Shown: positions 55,801 through 64,000 of the stretch, in pieces
How the letters are laid out: each line of letters starts with the position of its first letter
Numbering within the stretch: position 1 is the stretch's first letter
Assembly: GCA_026225945.1 (NCBI GenBank)
Contig: JAMJFZ010001258.1
Span: forward strand, 15,173,001-15,237,000
Direction of reading: 5' to 3'
DNA: 64,000 nucleotides
Source: Cricetomys ansorgei
Lineage: Eukaryota > Chordata > Mammalia > Rodentia > Nesomyidae
Made by a program: the position numbers and the translations under genes
The notes under the pieces: model-generated
Told to the model about the DNA's origin: nothing
Databases searched by the model: none
The model's input: only the letters and a program-made list of their open reading frames with translations

Positions 55801-56829
55801 TGGCGGGTCTGCCCAGAGCCCTAAAAGCCCAGAAGGCCACAGTTGACATCCATAGGGGCTCAGGTTCTTCACTGGGGACAAAGCCCTAGAGAAGAATGGG
55901 ACAGTCCAAGGATTGAGTGCAGAAGCTAGAACAAGAGCTGCGTTGGGGGTGGGGACACCTGAACTATCTGTTGAGAGAACTGAACTTGAGCTGGGGTTGC
56001 GGGTTGGAGAGAAATGAGATTTGGATAGGTGAGGAGTGAAGGAAAAAGGCCCCGAGTTAGGCCTTGACCTCTACAGAATTATTAGAAAACTCTGGAAACT
56101 TGATCCAGCCCTCTCACTCACCACCAATCTCGGTTTGGGTACTTGGCTTCCCACCCTCGAGCTACAGCAGGACACCTAATGGGCGGTCACAGCTGAGTTG
56201 GCAGGTCTGGAGAAGGGAGTGGGGGCGGTAAGGGAGAGCAGCCCCAACAGCTCTTTGGATAGACAGTTTCAGATTCTCCTCCCCACCCAGGTCCCCTGGC
56301 GCCTTCTGCCTTTCCCCTAGGCCTCCCTTGAACCTCTCTCGATTTTTGAAAGGGGCGGTGGGGTGGGTGGCCCTGCTCATAACCACATACTCAAAACCCA
56401 CACACATGTACACACAGCACATATATCATATGTATATATACATGGTTTTCCACCACCGGAAACTAAAGCCTGCCCCAACCTTCCCAACATGAGAAAAGTT
56501 GTGTAAAATATTTATACCCAGAGAGAAATCAGGACGACGATGAAGTCCTGAGCACGCAATAGAAAGGTACAGCCAAGTTCTGCAAAGAGAAGTTGTGGAA
56601 CTCATGTTTCCTGGGTTTTCAGGAAAGTTTTCAATAGCCGATTTAGAGGTCACCAGCAGGGAAGGCTTAAGAGGCCCCAAAGAGTAGCAGCCACAGAACC
56701 CCTATTCCTCAGCCCTCACAGTCGCCCGCTGGAGACTGTATCCGGAAAGGAAAGGAGACTGAAACCCACCCTCAGCTACACAGTCCTGCTCCTTCTCCAC
56801 CGATCTGGCGCCCCCACCCCCACGCCCTC

Positions 56830-57330
56830 ACTCCCACCCTTGGCTGCAACGCCGACGGCTCCTAGGTCTTACCTGCTCGCCCCGCACACTGTTCCATCCT
56901 CTGCTCGCTGCTGCCCGGGCCTGGGTCTTGGCTTCCCGGCTCCTCCGCCGCCCTCCAGTCGGTCTTGCCTTGGCCGCCGCAGCCGGGAGATCCGGGAGCA
57001 GCCACCCGAGACGGAGCGGCTCAGATAACCGCGGCCGCCGGCCGCCAGGGCGGGCTGTGCGCTCCGGTCGCGCTCGCGCTCGCACACCCGGCACCGCCAC
57101 CAGCCGGGCAGCCGCGGCTCTCCGGGCCGCGCACAGGCGCGCACACGCACCGAGGCCCCCAGCCCTGCGAGCAAGCCGACACCCACACCCTCGCTGCCCA
57201 GAGGCGCCCGGAGACCGAACCCCGGGTCGAGGCAGCCGCATCCCCTCTCACCCCACCCCTCATCTTCTGGGTCACGCGCCCTCCTTCAAATCACAGCCTG
57301 CGGCGGCCAGGCGTCCGGTCGCTCTCTGGC
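56830..57330. promoter_or_regulatory. CpG island about 10 kb upstream of Pax2
   Basis: About 500 bp with very dense CpG (for example GATAACCGCGGCCGCCGGCC and GGTCGCGCTCGCGCTCGC), as strong as the Pax2 promoter island and sharply bounded. There is no associated protein-coding gene in the window. It may be a distal promoter, a noncoding RNA promoter, or an orphan island. Long frames on both strands are composition artefacts. Confidence 0.6.
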
Positions 57331-57976
57331 CCTCGTCTACTCCCCAACTTTGTGCAGTTCCCCTTCCCCAAGACTTCCGGTATGCACCCCGTCAGACTCC
57401 TTCGCCTGCCAGGGACTTTTGGGTTCTCAGCTTAGCTTCTAAAGTCTCCACGAACGCACCCCAACTTTTGCCGACCGCACAGTGGTTCCCAGGGGTCCCC
57501 ATCCCTAAGACAGACGCTCTCTCATTGTGGCGCTGCTCTCTCACTTCTTTTTTTCTTTTCAACAAACAAGCGAAAACTTTATTTTTGGGTAAAAGGAAAA
57601 GTCCTGATTTCTTTGAAGAGATAGTGAGGGCCAAGGGAAGGAGGGGCCACCCTCCCGAACTCAACTGAACACAGCCGTCCCGCAGCGTTCTGCCCCCCCC
57701 ACCCCAAGTCTCTAGGGCCTGCAGACTCATACCCTCTGTAACCTCACCAGCGCCTTCATCCGTGATCAGAGGCTCGCTGACCCTTGTCCCACCCCGTACT
57801 CTCTCAATCTGGAATCCACATCTCTCCAACTTTGGCCATGCCTTCTGAAAGTCTCTCACAACCCATTTTTTTCCTATATGCGCCTGCTTGTACTTCTCCT
57901 TCTTCCAGAAGCACACACACGTACCCTCGTGAGCACTGACCTCCCTGGGGTCCTTTTTATTTTCCCATTTGTTTCC

Positions 57977-57993
57977 TTTTTTTTTTTTTTTTT
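57977..57993. repeat. Poly-T tract
   Basis: Run of 17 T followed by AATC. Confidence 0.8.
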
Positions 57994-58349
57994 AATCTTC
58001 CTTGTACTGAAACCCTCTCTCTTAAAGCCTTCTCATCACTAAGCCGAGCAGCTGCGCAGGAACGCACCAGATGAGCCCTGTGCGTGAGTGGAGGCCCATG
58101 GTGCTGCCCTCACCCCTGAACCTGGGAAGGAAGGATCCAGGCAAGAGTTGTGACCCAGGTCCACCATATCCTCAGTTCCTCATGAACTTGAAATTGACTC
58201 CTGGGACCCCATCCCCCTCTACTGAGCTTACCCTAGAGAGATTATACAGCCAGAAACTGGGAGTGGAGAGGCACAGGGAGGCGTGGCAAGCCTATGTCTT
58301 CCTACAGGAAGATGACCTTCAGGACAGATTATTACCTCATTGGCTTTTT

Positions 58350-58440
58350 CTTTTCCAACAGTGCTGGGGGTTGAACCCAGGACTTACTTGTTCTAGGACT
58401 CCACCACTATGCGGGTTCCAGGCCTAGCTTACCAGCGTGA
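58350..58440 (-). mobile_element. ID/B4-like SINE fragment
   Basis: GTGCTGGGGGTTGAACCCAGG and GGACTCCACCACTATGC resemble the complement of a rodent tRNA-derived SINE head. Diverged and short. Confidence 0.45.
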
Positions 58441-58468
58441 TTTGCTTTACATATTAGACTTCATTGAT

Positions 58469-58516
58469 TCCTCCTCCTCCTCCCCCTCCTCCTCTTCTTC
58501 TTCCTCCTCCTCTTCT

Positions 58517-58551
<35 letters not shown>

Positions 58552-58605
58552 TTCTTCCTCCTCCTTCTTCTTTTTCCTCCTCTTCCTCCTTCTCTTCTCC
58601 TCTAA
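58469..58605. repeat. TCC/TTC pyrimidine microsatellite
   Basis: About 135 bp of mixed TCC and TCT triplets; frames across it give poly-Ser or Arg/Gly/Glu and are artefacts. Confidence 0.92.
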
Positions 58606-58662
58606 CAATGATTTCCCAACTCAAATGCATGAAAACATAAGAGTGAAAAAAAAAAATCTCCA

Positions 58663-58808
58663 CTTACCATGGTGTTGGTGCACACCTTTAATCCCAATAC
58701 TCAGGCAACAGAAGAAGACAGATCTCAGTGAGTAGGAGACCAGCCTAGTCTAAATAGCAAGTTCCAGGCCAGCCAGGGCTACATACTGAGACCTTGTCTA
58801 AAAATATT
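58663..58808 (+). mobile_element. B1 SINE
   Basis: CATGGTGTTGGTGCACACC, TTTAATCCCAATACTCAGG, GAGACCAGCCTAGTCTAAA and CCAGCCAGGGCTACATACTG follow B1 in order. Confidence 0.85.
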
Positions 58809-58994
58809 TTCTTCTTGTTGTTATATACAGAGGAATATTTCCACAGGTTGGAATCAGAGAGTGTGGTCCACGGGATTAAACTCCAGCCACACACACAATG
58901 ATCATGCGATTCCTCTGCTCCTGCGCAGGAGATGATGACTTGTAAACAATGTCTCCTTGTGACTGAGGACTGCACCCAGTCACAAACCTTTTAA

Positions 58995-59190
58995 AAATGA
59001 CTTTGCACATTTATTTATTTATTTGTGTGTGTGTAAACATGGTGTGTGCATGCACACAAAGAAGCGCACGGGGAGGTTAGAGGGCAACATGGATAGAAGT
59101 AGATTCATTGTCCTTCCACCATGTCTGTGGGGATCAATGTCAGGTGACCAGGCATTGTGTCAAGTGCCTTTACCCACTGAGCCATACTAC
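58995..59190 (-). mobile_element. B2/B3-superfamily SINE
   Basis: ATTTATTTATTTATTTGTG (tail complement), CCTTCCACCATGTCTGTGG and GTGCCTTTACCCACTGAGCC appear in order. Confidence 0.7.
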
Positions 59191-59224
59191 ACATATGTGA
59201 TTGTTATTGGTGATGGTGGTAGAT

Positions 59225-59382
59225 CCCTCCCCCTTGTTGATTGCAACAGATCTCACTCTATAGCTCTGGTTGGCCTAGAATTTACTATGTAGACTAGAGT
59301 GGTCTTGAACTTGAACACAGAGAGATTCACCTGACTCTGCCTCCCAAGTGCTGGAATTAAAAGTGTACACTGGCACACATGG
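59225..59382 (-). mobile_element. B1 SINE, minus orientation
   Basis: CTCACTCTATAGCTCTGG, CTTGAACTTGAACACAG, TGCCTCCCAAGTGCTGG and TAAAAGTGTACACTGGCAC are the complement of B1. Confidence 0.75.
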
Positions 59383-59974
59383 GTTTTGTCCCATGGAATC
59401 ACATGTTCACTGCACAGCTTTTTGTGTCTTTCTGTCCTAGTATCTGAAATGATGATAATAACCCCACCCCTTTCATGGGTTCCTTAGGAGACAAAATGTG
59501 CTTAAATGGCTGTAAGATGTAAAGTTGGACCACACTTACATCAAATGTTCTTGTTCCTATTAGAACCAGGAATTGAGAACCAACCTCCCAGACACACAGG
59601 TAGGAAAGCATTCACTGGGGAATGGGGGCTTTGGAACTGAAACCATACCCTCAGCTTTCTTGTTCCTGAGCCTGCTACTCGCTGTGGAACAGAGCTGGGC
59701 AGTGCCAGGGTCAGTCCTAGGTCCCAGAGAGAGCAACTGAGGCCACTGTGCTAAGTTGCTTGTCCGGGTAACTAAGGGGCTTTAGAAGGAAGAAGGCTCC
59801 TTAGCTTTTGCCTCTGTTTCTCTTGCTTTGACACCTACAGAATGATGCCAGTCAAAGGTGCCCTGTGCCTCAGCCCCCTCCAGTCTCCTCCTCAGGTCTG
59901 TCTCTCTTTGTCCCATCCCCCACCCTCACCCCTGTGCCACACTGTCTCTTGGGCCCTTTTGCTCATAGCTGGAC

Positions 59975-60260
59975 CCATTGATTGAAAAGCTCTTTCAGGA
60001 TCTCCAAGGAGTCCCAGGAAAAATGATCCGCCACCCTATTGATTCTTCATTAGAATTACATTTTCACGTGTGCTAAATTGGTTTTAAAAGCTTTTTCTGT
60101 TGTTATTGTCTTGTCAGACCCTGCGGTCCAGGGCAAACCAAGTTTAAATGTTGTGGCTTCTTAGGGAGAAAAAAAATCACCACTGCTGGGCCTGAGATCA
60201 CCCCGCCTTTCTGCCTCATGGTTGTCTTGATGACAACTGTGATTTGGTTTAAGTATCTTT
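59975..60260. promoter_or_regulatory. Enhancer-like block about 12.8 kb upstream
   Basis: CCATTGATTGAAAAGCTC, CTATTGATTCTTCATTAG, TAAATTGGTTTTAAAAGC and TTGTCTTGATGACAACTG in repeat-free sequence. Confidence 0.38.
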
Positions 60261-60501
60261 AGGAAAAGGGCAGGGCAGGTTGGGCTGGCTGGTAAGGGAT
60301 CTGACGCCCCGGAGAAAAGTTACCAGAGCGGTTTTTTTTTTTCTTCCTGAAATAAGATTTAGCAGTAGAACTTGTGATATTTACTTTTGGGGCAAGCAGG
60401 AAGGTACAGATTTAAAAAAAGAAAATTCCCCTGTTATCCTGCTCCCCTTTTAGATGGAAGAGAAGAACTGGAGAAAACATGTTTTTTTCCTTTTTCCTAA
60501 A

Positions 60502-60503
<2 letters not shown>

Positions 60504-60541
<38 letters not shown>
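60504..60541. repeat. TG microsatellite
   Basis: Nineteen TG units. Confidence 0.93.
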
Positions 60542-60543
<2 letters not shown>

Positions 60544-60624
60544 CTAAGTTTGGGATAAAGGCTGTGTCTTGCAAAAGCCCAGTTACAAGGACTTTGGTTA
60601 TCTTCATACTCTGTCTAGGCTGGC

Positions 60625-60885
60625 CAGGGAGGAAGAAAGGGAAAGGGGAGGAGAGAGGCTGAGTCGTGGTAGAATAAGGGGAGATCAGACTTGGAAGGGA
60701 GGAGAGAAAGGGGGAGAGAGATCAGCCAACAGGGAAGGAACAGGGTGGACAGGCAGAGGGAAGGACAGAAGGAAGGACAGAAGGGAGAGGGGAAGAGAGG
60801 TAAAGAAGAAAGTGGGGAGGAGACAGAAAAAAAGAACCATATGGAAGGAAGGAAAGAGAAAGAAAGAAAGATCAAGGCAGGCAGA
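60625..60885. repeat. Purine-rich GGA/GAAA tract
   Basis: About 260 bp of mostly A and G in GGGAGAGAG, GGAAGGAAAG and similar words, with few pyrimidines. Confidence 0.75.
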
Positions 60886-61014
60886 GGAACAAGCCCCCAG
60901 GGACTCTCCATCCAGGCAGCCTGCCCTGCTCCCTGCCAAGCCCCCCTTTCCTGGCCTGGCAACTGGCCGCACTGGAGTGGGCAGAGGCCTCGGTGGAGCT
61001 GAGGCAGGAAAGCC

Positions 61015-61145
61015 GAATGTCTCCGTGATGTGTTTATCCCCTAATCAGTTCATTAGTTATAAACAACATGACATTAGAAGTTAGGAGGCAGTTGATATTA
61101 ATTTTTATTTAACTAGTTGATGTTTAATCCGTCACGCCAGGCTGG
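61015..61145. promoter_or_regulatory. Enhancer-like block about 13.8 kb upstream
   Basis: CCTAATCAGTTCATTAG, GTTGATATTAATTTTTATTT and TTTAATCCGTCACG lie between the purine tract and the GA array and look like conserved sequence. Confidence 0.38.
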
Positions 61146-61229
61146 GTAGCAGTGAGAAAGATCTTCCTGACACAAAACCAGTTAGAACTTCATAAGGCGC
61201 AATCAGTGTCCGTGCCTGGAAACAAACAA

Positions 61230-61230
61230 G

Positions 61231-61300
<70 letters not shown>
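61230..61300. repeat. CA then GA microsatellite
   Basis: (AC)n passes into about 30 GA units. Confidence 0.95.
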
Positions 61301-61301
<1 letters not shown>

Positions 61302-62039
61302 CCGCCAGTGGCTGAGCCTGGCAGACAGGAAAGACTAACTCAAGGGCTGTCGGAAAATAAGCCAGGAAGATTAAGGGTGGGAAGAGGACCACTGTGCAAG
61401 GGGCTGGCAGTCCAAGACCAGCAGCACGCACCTATGGCTGGGGCAAGTCCCGAGTGCCGGGGACAGTCAGGCCAAGGCAGTCCGAGAACAGCCGCGGGGC
61501 TCTCGGTAAGCCTGGCCGCAGCAGCCACCAACGCCTCTCAGCGAGGAATGCTCCCGTGTCTAGCAGCCTCGCTGGAGGCCAGAGGCTAATGTGCCAGCCA
61601 GACGGGGTCCCAACCCTCAGGATTCGAGGACGATAACCTTCTTTCCCCCCTGCTTCAGGAAAAGCAGGCCGGGGTGGGGTGGGGTGGGCGGTGGCAAAAA
61701 GTTCAGAGTTTGCAGTGTTCAGAAGCCACAGGGTGTGCGTTCGTGTGGTCTAGGGTGCGGGTGACATCGGTAGTGACATCGAGGGGGAATTGAGTTACCG
61801 CTCGGGGCGGGGGTAGGGGGGCTCTGCAGGCCTGAGGGTTCTCCCTGAGTTCGCCTCTATCTTCCGAAATCCTAGCAAGGAGACATGGAGTCGGGATCTG
61901 ACTGTGTTGCTCCTGGGCTCCAGGGCTCCCTGTGTGACTACTGTACACGCTGATGGTGGAGGTCCCTGGTTAAGTCTGGGTTAAGCCCCCCCCCCCCACT
62001 TCGCTCCAGCACAAGCGCTGGGCTTTTTCCACCTTCTCT

Positions 62040-62660
62040 GCGGGCACTGGCTGGGTCACGGCCCCTGCTCAAGCAGGCGTGGGGGGCCGGGGCTGTAGTT
62101 TTCCGCTGTCCGGCCGCGGGACACTTTGGAGGGACAGAGTTATCCTCGCGCCGCGCAGGCTCGAGCCGATCGCCCGCCAGTTTGCATGTTAATCTGCTTC
62201 CACGGCGAAAAGGAAATCGCTGAAATTCCGAAGAAAATTGCCTCTCGCCAACGGTTAATAGTTAACTCAGACAGGAAAGTTCCCAGGGAAGGGTGAAGCC
62301 CGGGCAAGAGGCGCAAGGGAGGCTCCGGGGAGGCGCCCCGGGAGGCCCGCAGCCCGCGCCTCTCCCCTTAGCTGGCTCAGCTCGGCCGCGGTCGCCTCCC
62401 CTCCTCCGGCCGCGCGTCCCGCATCCCGTAATTAGCATCGTTTAGTTCACAAAACCCTTCCTGGGAGAAATCTGTTCCATCGTTCCGGGGCTCGGTTCAG
62501 CACCTGATTCCTCCGAGTGAGGCGAATAAATCACCGTGGCGGCGGGGGAGCTGGACCCAAGCCCGCCGGACGGGGCCCCTGGGAGAACGGAAAAGTGAGG
62601 AAGGGCAGAGGAGCCAGAAAGAGAGCGCCCGGAGACCGTGCAGCCTTCGCCCAGGGACGG
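62040..62660. promoter_or_regulatory. CpG-rich block with AT-rich words about 15 kb upstream
   Basis: CpG density is high from about 62100 to 62660, interleaved with TTTGCATGTTAATCTGC, CGGTTAATAGTTAACTC and CCGTAATTAGCATCG. The mixture is typical of conserved regulatory DNA rather than a plain island. No gene is seen. Confidence 0.42.
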
Positions 62661-62669
62661 CGAGGGGTC

Positions 62670-62925
62670 CAGGGAGGGAGGGACAAAGAAAGAGAGGGGA
62701 CCAGAGGGAGAGAAGAGGCCGAAACAGAATAGGAAAATGCACAGACGACAGAAGAGAGGCAGGAAGAGAGAAAGAGAAGGAAAAGGAGGAAAGGTGGAAA
62801 GTCAGAGAAGTCAGAGAAGAGCTGGAAGGAGGGAGAGGAAGAAGGAAGAGAATAAAGAAAAAAGAAAAGGAAAGAAAAGAAAAGGGGAGGAAAGAAAAGG
62901 AGAGAAAAGAAAAGTAAAAGAGCTA
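62670..62925. repeat. Purine-rich GAA/GGA tract
   Basis: About 250 bp, nearly all A and G, ending in AAAGAAAAG words. Frames across it code for Lys/Arg/Glu and are artefacts. Confidence 0.8.
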
Positions 62926-63339
62926 ATGCTTTGCTGCTGATCGTGGTGGCAAATCCGTGCCACGTGGCGGCCAGGGCTGGCGCAGCGGCCGCAGACCGAG
63001 GAGGCCACAGCGGGGAGCTCAGTATGTGCCCTGGGGGCTCTGTGTGGGGTCCCACGCAGAACTCGGCTCAGCGGGGAAGTCCCAGGGTTTGGCCACACTG
63101 ACGCGTGTGTGTGTGTAAAATGACAATCTGAGTCCATTGAGGGAGACCTGTAGATAAGTAGCACGGGTTCTTTTGGCCCGGCCTGAAGTGGGGCGGGGAC
63201 TGGGTGGGGGCAGAGCATCCCTAGTGCAGACCCCCTGTGTCCCCGCAGCTCGGACTCTTCGCTCTTCATCAGGCCCTGGGAGAAGTCTCCAGTGAACCTC
63301 GAGCACCCAGGCAGGAGAGACCTGCCACAGTCTGAGAGG

Positions 63340-63363
63340 AAAAAAAAAAAAAAAAAAAAAAAA
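63340..63363. repeat. Poly-A tract (A24)
   Basis: Uninterrupted A run, without a recognisable retrotransposed body beside it. Confidence 0.85.
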
Positions 63364-64000
63364 GCAAAGCGGAGAGCGGCGAGCCAGCGCCAGCGGAGGG
63401 CGCAATTCCTAACCGGCTCTCTGGGATTACAGAAGGCTCTGTGCAGTTTCCAGTGGCTTTGGGGACTGGGCCAGCGCTGACTGCCTAGACTACGGGGTAG
63501 GAGTGAAGAAGCTTGAAAGAGGAAAGTAGTGGGAAGGGGAAGAGGAAAAAGCGGGGAAAAGAGAAAGGAAGGTCTAAGGATGTTAGGAAACCGTCTGAGG
63601 AGGTCTCTGCCTGGTCTCTGCCTCCTCCCTCCCCATTTCTGGCCTGGCCTTTGTCACAAGAACTTTGGCACTCTCAGGATGCCCAGATAAAGACTGAGAC
63701 CCCAGCAGGGTTGCTAAGGGCCTCTGTGTCCATGTGACCCAAAGTAAGGAGAGGAGGTCATCCGGTCTGGACTGGGGCCTCTGATGACAAATGCCCAGGT
63801 AATTTTTCAGCTTCAGAGCCTCTGGGTCGATGTGGTCCAGCCCGCTCCACAGCTCCGTTCTGACCTTCCCTCAGAGCTGAAGTAGGAAGAGAAAAATAGT
63901 CTCCAGGAAGCAGACAGGCGACTCAGTCACTTCCTACAGGGGAAAGGACACAAGGTGCATAACTGATGCTGAAATCTGAGGGTTCTCCTTAAATTGAAGA

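Larger units (their letters stand above)
48471..64000. other. Upstream flank of Pax2
   Basis: No protein-coding gene is supported in these 15.5 kb. Long frames near 52.4-53.1, 54.9-55.5, 56.9-57.7 and 62.5-63.0 kb lie in CpG-rich or purine-rich DNA and have low-complexity translations. The region carries CpG-rich blocks, enhancer-like blocks, simple repeats and a few SINEs beyond 58.3 kb, listed separately. An unannotated noncoding transcript cannot be excluded. Confidence 0.75.

Noticed and set aside
56928..57668. 246-codon plus-strand frame across the CpG island
   Set aside because: Arg/Ala/Pro-rich translation caused by the island; overlapping long frames in other phases and strand; no domain.
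58409..58735. Frame with a long poly-Ser run
   Set aside because: Translation of a TCC/TCT microsatellite.

Overview
This is mammalian nuclear DNA, most likely from a murid rodent (mouse or rat; I cannot decide which by eye). The evidence is GT-AG introns, B1, B2/B3 and ID-type SINEs, a URR1-like hAT relic, long CA/TG, CTTT and GA microsatellites, and CpG islands. There is no bacterial or viral gene content.

The only protein-coding gene I can support is the 5' half of Pax2, on the minus strand. Six coding exons are recognisable from their protein sequence and exact splice sites: exon 1 (46599-46641, start codon), exon 2 (42945-43113) and exon 3 (42110-42307), which carry most of the paired domain, exon 4 (15481-15566, end of the paired domain and linker), exon 5 (13632-13751, octapeptide and basic segment) and exon 6 (8156-8224, the 69-nt alternative cassette). 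Reading phases join without a break through 685 coding nt, using the longer exon 2. The remaining exons (partial homeodomain, transactivation domain, 3'UTR) lie beyond position 1.

Layout: 1-8155 is part of intron 6; 8225-13631 is intron 5; 13752-15480 is intron 4; 15567-42109 is the 26.5-kb intron 3, inside the paired-domain coding region; 42308-42944 is intron 2; 43114-46598 is intron 1; about 46540-48470 is the CpG-island promoter and 5'UTR; 48470-64000 is upstream flank. The flank has no recognisable protein-coding gene but has further CpG-rich blocks near 53, 57 and 62.3 kb and several AT-rich, homeodomain-site-rich blocks that read like conserved developmental enhancers.

No new biological system is evident. 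The most useful observations are a tandem NAGNAG acceptor at exon 2 that explains the two known Pax2 N-termini, a weak donor on cassette exon 6, a C22 run and a short uORF in the probable 5'UTR, a roughly 20-kb interval around the promoter where I recognise no rodent SINE, and a set of enhancer-like blocks. Three of those blocks lie about 2.8-4.2 kb upstream of the estimated start site. Conservation was judged from sequence character only; no alignment was run.
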